Source of the DNA: Granulicella pectinivorans
Lineage (GTDB): Bacteria > Acidobacteriota > Terriglobia > Terriglobales > Acidobacteriaceae
Assembly: GCF_900114625.1 (NCBI RefSeq)
Contig: NZ_FOZL01000001.1
Coordinates: forward strand, 992,001 to 1,056,000
Length of the DNA: 64,000 nt
Direction: 5' to 3'
In this document: piece by piece, positions 49,178 through 57,068 of the stretch
Numbering within the stretch: the stretch's first letter is position 1
Layout: each line of letters starts with the position of its first letter
Program-made: the position numbers and the translations under genes
Notes under the pieces: generated by a model
Databases searched by the model: none
Told to the model about the DNA's origin: nothing
The model's input: the letters and a program-made list of their open reading frames with translations, nothing else

Positions 49178-50201
49178 GGCACTTCGCCTTGGGGTCGCGG
49201 CACTCAGCATGGGCATGGCACTCGCAGCACACGCACAGGTCAAGGTGACATCGAACGAGGCTCAACGCCGCGTCGATGTCACGATCGACGGCCAGCGGTT
49301 CACGTCCTACATGTGGCCGACGTCGCTCGAAAAGCCCGTGCTCTATCCCCTGATCGCTCCCGATGGGACGACCGTCTCGCGCGGCTATCCGCTTGAGCCG
49401 CGGGACAAGGAGCGCGTCGACCACCCGCACCACGCCGGCATGTGGTTCAACTACGGCAACGTCAACGGCTTCGACTTCTGGAATAACTCAGACGCCATCA
49501 AGCCCGAGCAGAAGCCGAAGATGGGCTCCATCAAGATGGACAAGATCGTGTCCACCAAGAGCGGAAAGGACAAAGGCGAACTCGTCGTCGAGTCCACCTG
49601 GACCACAGGCACAGGCGTCGACATCCTCAAGGAGACGGATCGCTTCGTCTTCTCGAAGCGCAACGGAGCCCGCGTCATCGATCGTGTCACCACGCTGAAG
49701 GCGCTCGACAAGGCCGTCTTCAACGATGACAAGGAAGGTGTCCTCGGCATCCGCGTAGCATCCTTCCTGGAGTCGCCTACCGAGAAGGGCGGTATCTTCA
49801 TGGATGCAGCCGGCAATCCCACCAAGGTCGCCGATGCGGATACTTCGAAGGCCACCGGTGTCTATCGCACCAGCGAGGGCATCGAGGGCGACAAGGTCTG
49901 GTCGACGCGTGGCAAGTGGTGCACGCTGACCGGCACGACCGACGGCAAGACCGAGACGATTGCGATCCTCGATCACACCGGCAATCCCGGCTACCCCACC
50001 TACTGGCACGCCCGCGGATACGGCCTCTTCGCCGCGAATCCGCTGGGCGATCACATCTTCGACCCCAAGGCCAAGGAGCACAAGATGACCATCGAGAAGG
50101 GCGGAAGCGTGACCTTCAAGTATCGTGTCCTCTTTTATTCCCACGCCGCTGGGGCTGACGAAATGAACAAGGAAAGCGCAAAGTTCGACGCAGAGTACTA
50201 G
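49170..50201 (+). CDS. Exported DUF6807 (PmoA-like) protein
   Basis: A 343-residue protein with a signal peptide (ALRLGVAALSMGMALAAHAQ). It has the DUF6807 pattern: FTSYMWPTSLEKPVLYPLIAPDGTTVSRGYPLEPRDKERVDHPHHAGMWFNYGNVNGFDFW, of which the HPHHAG stretch is the key feature, then GNPGYPTYWHARGYGLFAANPLGDHIF. The domain is annotated PmoA-like in databases, but nothing points to methane oxidation here. ATG 49170 lies inside the end of the Gfo/Idh gene, indicating translational coupling. Confidence 0.9.
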   Translation: MSKALRLGVAALSMGMALAAHAQVKVTSNEAQRRVDVTIDGQRFTSYMWPTSLEKPVLYPLIAPDGTTVSRGYPLEPRDKERVDHPHHAGMWFNYGNVNGFDFWNNSDAIKPEQKPKMGSIKMDKIVSTKSGKDKGELVVESTWTTGTGVDILKETDRFVFSKRNGARVIDRVTTLKALDKAVFNDDKEGVLGIRVASFLESPTEKGGIFMDAAGNPTKVADADTSKATGVYRTSEGIEGDKVWSTRGKWCTLTGTTDGKTETIAILDHTGNPGYPTYWHARGYGLFAANPLGDHIFDPKAKEHKMTIEKGGSVTFKYRVLFYSHAAGADEMNKESAKFDAEY

Positions 50202-50220
50202 ACGCTGTTCCGGTCCACCC

Positions 50221-50254
50221 CAGAGGAGGCGCCCTGCGATGGGCGCCTCCTCTG
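50221..50254. terminator. Hairpin between convergent genes
   Basis: CAGAGGAGGCGCCC and GGGCGCCTCCTCTG are perfect 14-bp arms around a 6-base loop between DUF6807 (plus) and the TIGR03435-like gene (minus). No T-tract on either side, so it may act as an mRNA 3'-end stabiliser or a non-canonical terminator. Confidence 0.6.
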
Positions 50255-50264
50255 CGTTGGCCGG

Positions 50265-51047
50265 CTAGTCTTCCGTGGGCAGCTCTGCATGGTCGATCAC
50301 AAGCGTCTCCACGGGCCCCTTTGCCGCCACGAGCTTCAATCCCAACTGCTCCTCCAGAGCCTGCGCCAGATATGGGGCCGACCTTTCCGGTGAGGGATCA
50401 TCATCCCGCGTCCAGTTCAATTGAATATCGTAGCTGCCAGTCAGGCCCGTCTTATCGACCACCTCGCGATGAAGCTGACCTGCCACCACGTCGATCAACC
50501 GTGATAGCGAGACGTCATGCGCCACCAGAGTGCCGTTGTGAATGATCATGCCACCGGCGGTGGCATTGTTCCATCGCTTATCTTTGTCTGCGGGCGAGGC
50601 CTCACTGAACTTGGGTGTACCTTTCACCACGACAAGCTCATAGATGGGCAGCGTCTTTACCTCGGTGTGAATCTTCAGACCGAACCGCTCGCCCAGCATG
50701 GGCCTGAGCAAAGCGCCACGCTGCTGATTGCTTAGTTTACTCAGCGCATGCGGATCGGCATCCAGCACCTTGGCCTGGATGTCGAAGCCGTTCGACTCGA
50801 TCCAGGACGGGCCTCCCGAGATGAGATCCCAGCGAGTCCCGTACGCCTGTGCCACCAGCTCCTTCAACGAAATATGAATCGCGTTGAAGATATTGTTGTT
50901 GATATGAATGCTGACCCCGCGGCCATGGTCGTTGGGCTTGATCGAAACGACGTCATAAGCAGGAGCCTTCGTCTCCGTAACCGGAGCGGTCTGGGCGAAT
51001 CCAGACGATGCGGCAAGGATGGCGATGAAGCACAACATCCGTTTCAT
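50265..51047 (-). CDS. TIGR03435-family exported protein
   Basis: A 260-residue protein with a signal peptide (MKRMLCFIAILAASSGFAQ). Family features include YDVVSIKPN, ISLKELVAQAYGTRWDLISGGPSWIESNGFDIQAK, RPMLGERFGLKIHTEVKTLPIYELVV and the ending VVDKTGLTGSYDIQLNW. This family is nearly confined to Acidobacteriota, in many copies per genome, often near BlaR-like peptidases; its function is unknown. ATG 51047 has AAGGAG about 9 bp upstream. Confidence 0.92.
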   Translation of the reverse strand: MKRMLCFIAILAASSGFAQTAPVTETKAPAYDVVSIKPNDHGRGVSIHINNNIFNAIHISLKELVAQAYGTRWDLISGGPSWIESNGFDIQAKVLDADPHALSKLSNQQRGALLRPMLGERFGLKIHTEVKTLPIYELVVVKGTPKFSEASPADKDKRWNNATAGGMIIHNGTLVAHDVSLSRLIDVVAGQLHREVVDKTGLTGSYDIQLNWTRDDDPSPERSAPYLAQALEEQLGLKLVAAKGPVETLVIDHAELPTED

Positions 51048-51095
51048 GGAGAGTTCTCCTTTGGTCGTCAGACGAAGCACGCTCGCGGATGTCGC

Positions 51096-52400
51096 CTATT
51101 TTTTTGCCATGCCATGCAGCCGGCGGTCGAAATCCAGGAAGGTCAACGCACATGGCGAATACCCACCGGGATCCGGCTGTGTGAACACGCCGGTCTGCGG
51201 ATCGACCTGCTGGCGAAACTCGTTGTGCCTCGAGATCGCCTCGACCCACTGCTCCATCAGGTACCGGAACTCGGCGTTCTTGCCGTAGTGCGGCATCCAT
51301 CGCGGCGCACGCAGAGCCGTCAGCGCCTGGCTTGCTCCGCCCCACGAGTTGCGCGGAATCGGCCGCACAAACGTCGGATCGTCCTGTGCGATCGACGAGA
51401 GCGGATATGGTGCCCAGAAGGCCTTCGGGTTATGAAGCTGACGGGTCCAGACCGCTTCGAAGATCGCCTTATCCCCTCGCTGCGAAAGATCGAGCACATG
51501 CTCGCCAAGCACGCGCGAGATCGCGTCCGACCGCACCTTGACGAAGTTGTTTTGCGCGTCCAGATCGTAAAAGGCAGCATCCTCGGGGCTGTAGAGCTTC
51601 GTGAGGATGAGTCTGCGGATATGCTCGGCATCGGCCAGCCACCGCGCCTCCTCGTCCTTCTTGCCCAGAGCCTTCGCCATCGCCGCCAGCGCGATGCGCC
51701 CGCCAAAGACCGTGGCGGAAAGATCGGGGCAAAGTCGTGGCATGCTCGCTATGGCCGGACATTTCCGCGCATCGGAGTCGGGGCAACGGTTTGGAATTCC
51801 CGCCCAGCGCGGGCTATTGTCATGGCCGGTATCGTAGGTGCAGAAGCCTTCGACCAGACCGGTCTTCCGCGTATCGCGATACTGACGAAGCCACGCGTCC
51901 CACCGGCTGCACGCCTTGTACGTGACCTCCAGAAACTCCTGCGCCTCGGGCAATCCCTTCATCTGCGCGAGCTCCCAGGCGGTTGCGGCGATGGGAACCA
52001 CCATCTGGATCTGCCCCCAACCCGTATCGCTCACCTTGACCGCGGAGGGAATCTGACCGTCCGCGCGCTGCAGCGAAAAGAACGCCATGTGGTTGTTGCG
52101 AGCCACCTGCAGAGGCGACGGCGCGCCTTCGTGCTCGACGCCTAACTGCGCCCACACCAACCCCTCCAGCGGGGCACACTCCATCCAGACACCCAGGTAG
52201 GTGCTGCCTTCAATCAACACCGGCTCGGTATATCCCACGGGGCGAGCAGGCAGCGTGCGGATGTTGCCGGACAACGTTGCCATGGCGGCTGCCCGCGTCG
52301 CGGCAAGGTCACGCGTCTGGCCAAAACCGGGCAGAGCAGTGGAGGCAGCTGCCAGGGCGGAGGTCTGTAGGAAGGTGCGTCGTGTCGTCGTTGTGCTCAC
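51096..52400 (-). CDS. Tat-exported six-hairpin glycosidase (MGH1/GH63-like)
   Basis: A 434-residue protein starting at GTG 52400 with a twin-arginine signal (TTTTRRTFLQTSALAAASTALPGF). The rest is an (alpha/alpha)6 barrel pattern similar to trehalase/GH63/MGH1-like domains: YLGVWMECAPLEGLVWAQLGVEHEG, LVEGFCTYDTGHDNSPRWAG, and PIPRNSWGGASQALTALRAPRWM. The DTGHDNSPRW segment probably holds an acidic catalytic residue. Substrate unknown. The frame continues open to 53840 antisense to mutY, which I reject. It is divergent from mutY with only 42 bp between. Confidence 0.82.
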   Translation of the reverse strand: MSTTTTRRTFLQTSALAAASTALPGFGQTRDLAATRAAAMATLSGNIRTLPARPVGYTEPVLIEGSTYLGVWMECAPLEGLVWAQLGVEHEGAPSPLQVARNNHMAFFSLQRADGQIPSAVKVSDTGWGQIQMVVPIAATAWELAQMKGLPEAQEFLEVTYKACSRWDAWLRQYRDTRKTGLVEGFCTYDTGHDNSPRWAGIPNRCPDSDARKCPAIASMPRLCPDLSATVFGGRIALAAMAKALGKKDEEARWLADAEHIRRLILTKLYSPEDAAFYDLDAQNNFVKVRSDAISRVLGEHVLDLSQRGDKAIFEAVWTRQLHNPKAFWAPYPLSSIAQDDPTFVRPIPRNSWGGASQALTALRAPRWMPHYGKNAEFRYLMEQWVEAISRHNEFRQQVDPQTGVFTQPDPGGYSPCALTFLDFDRRLHGMAKK

Positions 52401-52442
52401 CGGAGAAGTGTAGAGCAAACGCGACCCATCTAAAATCACAAC

Positions 52443-53516
52443 ATGGCGTTGGAACTCGAGGTAAAAGCATTCCGAAGGATGCTTGGCAGTTGGTATAAGC
52501 AGCATGCGCGCGTCCTGCCCTGGCGCGAGTCGGCCGATCCCTACCGCGTATGGGTATCGGAGATCATGCTCCAGCAGACCCGCGTGGCCGCCGTCATTGA
52601 GCACTACACCGCCTTCATGAAAAAGTTCCCCACGGTCGTCGCCCTCGCCCTCGCCGACGAGGCCGAAGTCCTCGCCGCCTGGTCCGGTCTTGGCTACTAC
52701 CGGCGTGCCCGCATGCTCCACAAGGCGGCGCAGTTCTGCACCCGCGAGATGGGCGGCATCATCCCACGGGGCTCGACCGAGCTTCGCACCCTTCCCGGTG
52801 TAGGAGAGTACACCTCTGCGGCCATCGCCAGCATCGCCTTCGGAGAGAGCGTCGCCGTCGTCGACGGCAACGTGGAGCGCGTCGTCTTTCGCATCATGGG
52901 CAAGCCCGAAGACACCTCGTCCGTGGGCCGCGCCTTTGTCCGCGAAGTGGCCGGCGCTCTCGTCCCCCCCAAGCGCATGCTGGCCAGGATCGACGGCCTT
53001 CGCGAGCGCGTCAACGCTGCGGGCGATCACAACCAGGCCATGATGGAGCTCGGTGCCATGATCTGCACGCCCCGCGCTCCGCTCTGCCTGGAGTGCCCCG
53101 TCTACAGTCTCTGTCAGACAAAAGGCGAACACGTCACCGTCCCGCGCGGCAAACAGCAGAGCAAGCCCGCGGACTTCCTCCTCGCCCTGCGCAAGGCCGG
53201 CACCTCGACTGAAGTGCTTCTCGTGCAGCGTTCCGCCGAGGCCAGCCTCATGGCAAGCATGTACGAGCTGCCTGCACTTCCCATCGACGCCGCCGGAGAC
53301 ACCGAGCCCATGCTCCGTCTTCGCCACTCCATCACCAACACCAACTACTATGTGCAGATCTTCGGAGATACCCGCGAACTCCGCCGGGAACTGGTCGCCA
53401 AGGAAGAAGACCTCACCTGGATCAGGACCAGCAAGCTCGGCGAGATCCCACTGACCGGCCTCGCGCGTAAGGTGCTCAGGCGGCTCGGCGTGATCGAGAT
53501 AGAGGCTATCGGCTAG
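52443..53516 (+). CDS. mutY: A/G-specific adenine DNA glycosylase MutY
   Basis: A 357-residue base-excision enzyme that removes adenine opposite 8-oxoguanine. It shows LPWRESADPYRVWVSEIMLQQTRV (catalytic Glu in SEIMLQQT), the HhH TLPGVGEYTSAAIASIAFG, VVDGNVERV (catalytic Asp), and the 4Fe-4S loop C-x6-C-x2-C-x5-C (CTPRAPLCLECPVYSLC). A C-terminal NUDIX-like domain (~235-350) recognises 8-oxoG. Length is normal. Confidence 0.96.
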   Translation: MALELEVKAFRRMLGSWYKQHARVLPWRESADPYRVWVSEIMLQQTRVAAVIEHYTAFMKKFPTVVALALADEAEVLAAWSGLGYYRRARMLHKAAQFCTREMGGIIPRGSTELRTLPGVGEYTSAAIASIAFGESVAVVDGNVERVVFRIMGKPEDTSSVGRAFVREVAGALVPPKRMLARIDGLRERVNAAGDHNQAMMELGAMICTPRAPLCLECPVYSLCQTKGEHVTVPRGKQQSKPADFLLALRKAGTSTEVLLVQRSAEASLMASMYELPALPIDAAGDTEPMLRLRHSITNTNYYVQIFGDTRELRRELVAKEEDLTWIRTSKLGEIPLTGLARKVLRRLGVIEIEAIG

Positions 53517-55087
53517 GCCTTGGTCCGGAAGCGGCGTTGCGCGTGCGTCGCCGGAGCCTGCGTCGAAGTCGCCGCGTCCTCCAGAGCCACTTCCACTGCG
53601 TTCCGTCCATGCCCCTTCGCCCGATAGAGCGCCGCATCCGCCAGCTCCAGCAGCCCCGTCAGCGACACCCTGCCGCTCGCCGCCGCCACCCCGATACTCA
53701 CCGTGCAGTGGCTCCCCTCGCCTTCCAGTTGGAACTCTCCAATCCGCTTGCGAATCTTCTCCGCAATCTCCCTCGCCGCGTGGAGCGGCACATGCGGAAG
53801 CAGAGCCGCGAACTCGTCGCCACCAATCCGCGCGCAGCACGCCCCCTCGATCTCTCCGACCTGCTCCTGCACCTCTTCCGCGATCGCCTTCAGCAACTCA
53901 TCTCCCGCCAGGTGCCCGAACGTATCGTTGACCCACTTGAAGCGATCGGTGTCGATCAGCAGGAGCGCCGAGGGAATCGGCGACCCGGTCTCCAGCAGCT
54001 CGAATGCCATCAGCTCCAGCGACCGGCGATTTCCGATCCCGGTCAGCATATCGCGCGTCGCCAGCTTCTCGAGCTGCCCCGTGCGCACCAGCAACTCTCT
54101 CTGTTCGCGGAACATCTGCTGGTAAAGCAGGTGGGTTCGCAGCACAAAGCATGCGACGGACAACAGGATCGTCAAGCTATACAGGATGGGATGGCTTACC
54201 AGTCCATGCAGCGCAAAGGTTACCGTGGCCAGCAGAATCATCGATGGCAGCAGATTCGCCCAAAGCGCGGATGGCCTGCTCACGGTCTTCCGCCTTGGAC
54301 CCCACAGCAACAGCCGCAACGTCAGCAGAGCGAAGCACAGCGGAGGGATGCCGCAAAACAGATCGAACGGCAGCTCACGTGGCGTCGCGAGCCAAACCGC
54401 ATTGACGATGTTCACCAGGAACAGCATCACCACGCGCGTGATCAGGTAGATCTCCGTGACCTCGGCGAAGAGCCGGTGGCCATCCTGGGTGACGCTTCGT
54501 CGTGAAGACTCCGCGGCACAGAGCAGGAAGACCGCGGTGATCATCGATACCTGCAGGTGATACCGGCTGAACCCCGTTGGCCCCGGAGAGAAGGCAGTGG
54601 AGAAATTCAGTCCGCAAAGAATCAGCGTCATCGCCGCATCCAGCAGTCGCTTACTCCTCGTCGATGACCCTGAGAACACGCTGAAGCACAACAGGCAGCA
54701 CATCGAGGCTGTTGCCGCGAATCCACTCACGCACCACGAGCTCTTCTGCACGGTCGGCCAATGCACCCAAAGCATCAGGCTTGGAGCCCACAGGCTCAAA
54801 CTCATCATCGCGAAGTGAGCGCCAAGCACCCTCCACTGGGTGCGCATCATGCCCGGTTGGCGCGCCGCCCACCGGAAGCAGAAGGCCATGGGCAAAAGCT
54901 GCAGCGTGGCCCCATAGGGATACATGAAGAAACGGCCATCGTGCGGCGTCAGCACGGGAACCAGCAGAGGAAGAAGGCAAACCGCGCACGCACCGCAGAG
55001 CGCAGCCCACCATGCACGAGCGCGGGAACCTTCCGCCGCCCGATCTGCATCCCCTACGGAAAGCTGCCGCCTTCTCCACCGTGTCAA
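53513..55087 (-). CDS. Membrane diguanylate cyclase (GGDEF)
   Basis: A 524-residue protein. About nine to ten helices occupy ~25-330, followed by a GGDEF domain (~350-505): ATRDMLTGIGNRRSLEL, DTDRFKWVNDTFGHLAGDELL, ARIGGDEFAALLP, and TVSIGVAAA. The active site is intact, while the I-site position reads without RxxD, so product inhibition is probably absent. It should make c-di-GMP. TTG 55087 is chosen because GGAGG lies 8 bp upstream; TTG 55102 lacks a ribosome site. Stop overlaps the mutY stop by 4 bp. Confidence 0.9.
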   Translation of the reverse strand: MTRWRRRQLSVGDADRAAEGSRARAWWAALCGACAVCLLPLLVPVLTPHDGRFFMYPYGATLQLLPMAFCFRWAARQPGMMRTQWRVLGAHFAMMSLSLWAPSLMLWVHWPTVQKSSWCVSGFAATASMCCLLCFSVFSGSSTRSKRLLDAAMTLILCGLNFSTAFSPGPTGFSRYHLQVSMITAVFLLCAAESSRRSVTQDGHRLFAEVTEIYLITRVVMLFLVNIVNAVWLATPRELPFDLFCGIPPLCFALLTLRLLLWGPRRKTVSRPSALWANLLPSMILLATVTFALHGLVSHPILYSLTILLSVACFVLRTHLLYQQMFREQRELLVRTGQLEKLATRDMLTGIGNRRSLELMAFELLETGSPIPSALLLIDTDRFKWVNDTFGHLAGDELLKAIAEEVQEQVGEIEGACCARIGGDEFAALLPHVPLHAAREIAEKIRKRIGEFQLEGEGSHCTVSIGVAAASGRVSLTGLLELADAALYRAKGHGRNAVEVALEDAATSTQAPATHAQRRFRTKA

Positions 55088-55308
55088 GAAAACAGCCTCC
55101 AAGCCCCGATACGCTGCGCCTGTGGATTCAGCATAAGCGCGTTTGCCTGTCCGCCGCCTGTGTTTGTTGTCCTATGGTTCTGCCGAATGCGGGCAAGAGC
55201 CTTTGTGGCTCCATGGAACGCGCGCACAAAACCTGCGCGTCCTGGGGGATGACGCACCCCATTTGGCGGTAGACTGCCTCTTATCCGTTGTTGTGACGTG
55301 GAGGGTTT

Positions 55309-56946
55309 GTGAAGAAGCTTTTGGTGACGGCGTTGACGTTGATGAGTCCCGCTTTGTTGGGTCAGGTGGTCCCCCCCGCGGTGAAGGCAGCAGAGGCATC
55401 GGTGGATGCCGGGAAGATCCGCGCGCACGTCAAGTTCCTGGCCGACGACGCCCTCGAAGGCCGCTATCCCGGTCTGCGTGGAGCCGATATCGCGGCCAAG
55501 TACATCGCCACCCAGTTTGCCCTCGACGGCCTCCAGCCTGCCGGCGACAACGGCACCTTCTTCCAGTCGGTCAACTTCGTCGGCGTCAAGACGATTCCGG
55601 AGAAGACCTCGCTCAGCATCGGCTCCATGCCGCTCACCTTCGGTTCGGACTTCGTCGTCAGCAACCAGCAGCACACCGCCGGCGCGGAGATCGACGCGCC
55701 CATCGTCTTCGTCGGCTACGGCGTCACCGCGCCCGAGTACGGATGGGACGACTACAAGGGCATCGACGTTAAAGGCAAGGTGGTCCTGCTCATCGTGGGC
55801 GACCCACCCTCGGACGACCCCAAGTTCTTCAAGGGCAAGGCCATGACCTACTACGGCCGCTGGACCTACAAGTTCGAGCAGGCTGCCCGCATGGGTGCCG
55901 TCGGCGCGCTCATCATTCACCGCACCGACCTCGCCAGCTACGGTTGGAGCGTCGTCCAGCACTCCTGGAGCGGCGAAAAGACCTATCTCCGCGACGATCA
56001 CAACCCAGCCCTGCAGGCCGCAAGCTGGATTCAGCTCGACGTCGCCGGAAAGATCTTCGCTGCAGCCGGCAAGAGCCCCGATGCCAACGCCGCCATCACC
56101 GAGGCCGGCAAGAAGGGCTTCAAGTCCTACGAGCTTCCCCTCCGGATCAAAGGCCACGTCGAAAGTGTGATCCGGCCCTTCCAAAGCCCGAACGTCGTCG
56201 GCAAGATTGCAGGGACGTCGACCGGCAAGGATCAGGCCGTGCTCTACTCCGCGCACTACGACCATCTCGGCTTCGTCCCCGGCATGGCTGGCGACAACAT
56301 CTACAACGGAGCCGTCGACAACGGCACCGGCTCAGGCATCCTCCTCGAGATGGCTCGCGTCTGGGGTGCCATGCCCATCAAGCCTCCGCACACCGTCATC
56401 TTCGCCGCCGTCACCGCGGAGGAGCAGGGTCTGCTCGGCAGCGAGTACCTCGGCCAGCATCCACCCATCCCCGCCGGCCAGATCTCGCTCAACCTCAACT
56501 ACGACGCGCTTCAGCCCATCGGCGATCCGCTCGAAGTCCAGGTAGCCGGAGCCGAGCGCACCACCTTCTACCCCACCCTCGAGGCTGTGGCCAAACGCTT
56601 CCACCTCGGCATCGTGCCGGAGGCCCATCCGGAGGCCGGCGGCTACTACCGCAGCGATCACTTCAGCATGGCGCGTATCGGCGTTCCTGCCTTCTCCATC
56701 GATGCCGGCGACCTGTATGTGGGGCACGACCGCGCATGGGGTCTGAAGCAGGGTGAAGACTATAACGAGCACCGCTATCACGACTTCTCCGACAACTACA
56801 CCGAGTCCATGGACTTCACTTCGCTCGCCAAGATGACCCGCTTCGGCATCGAGCTTGGCTGGGAGGCACTCGCCGCCCCCAGCTCGGTCGGCTGGCAGCC
56901 CGGCGACGAGTTCGAACCCGCGCGCAAGGCGAGTCTCGCGCCATAA
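55309..56946 (+). CDS. Exported M28-family metallopeptidase with PA domain
   Basis: A 545-residue zinc aminopeptidase-like protein. GTG 55309 has GGAGGG 3 bp before the short gap. The signal peptide is KKLLVTALTLMSPALLGQ. A protease-associated insert spans ~125-240. The M28 core shows SAHYDHLG (zinc His), GAVDNGTGSGILLEMAR (bridging Asp), VTAEEQGLLGSEYL (catalytic Glu-Glu), NLNYDA (zinc Asp) and a late zinc His (EHRYHDFSDNY). It degrades peptides in the periplasm or outside. Confidence 0.94.
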   Translation: MKKLLVTALTLMSPALLGQVVPPAVKAAEASVDAGKIRAHVKFLADDALEGRYPGLRGADIAAKYIATQFALDGLQPAGDNGTFFQSVNFVGVKTIPEKTSLSIGSMPLTFGSDFVVSNQQHTAGAEIDAPIVFVGYGVTAPEYGWDDYKGIDVKGKVVLLIVGDPPSDDPKFFKGKAMTYYGRWTYKFEQAARMGAVGALIIHRTDLASYGWSVVQHSWSGEKTYLRDDHNPALQAASWIQLDVAGKIFAAAGKSPDANAAITEAGKKGFKSYELPLRIKGHVESVIRPFQSPNVVGKIAGTSTGKDQAVLYSAHYDHLGFVPGMAGDNIYNGAVDNGTGSGILLEMARVWGAMPIKPPHTVIFAAVTAEEQGLLGSEYLGQHPPIPAGQISLNLNYDALQPIGDPLEVQVAGAERTTFYPTLEAVAKRFHLGIVPEAHPEAGGYYRSDHFSMARIGVPAFSIDAGDLYVGHDRAWGLKQGEDYNEHRYHDFSDNYTESMDFTSLAKMTRFGIELGWEALAAPSSVGWQPGDEFEPARKASLAP

Positions 56947-57068
56947 CGCCAGCAACCCCGTCCGTTCCTGGAAAGAGTGTTGTTTTGCCGGGAAAAACGA
57001 CAATCATCGCCGGTACACTGGTCCAACCTTTCCGTTTCCTTGTTTTGCTTCCTCAGGAGCCCAACTCT

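Noticed and set aside
49170..50201. Methane monooxygenase subunit, as the PmoA label might suggest
   Set aside because: The protein is an exported soluble DUF6807 protein without the membrane helices or copper ligands of real PmoA.
52401..53840. N-terminal extension of the Tat glycosidase frame to 914 residues
   Set aside because: It would run antisense through all of mutY and put the Tat signal in the middle of the protein.
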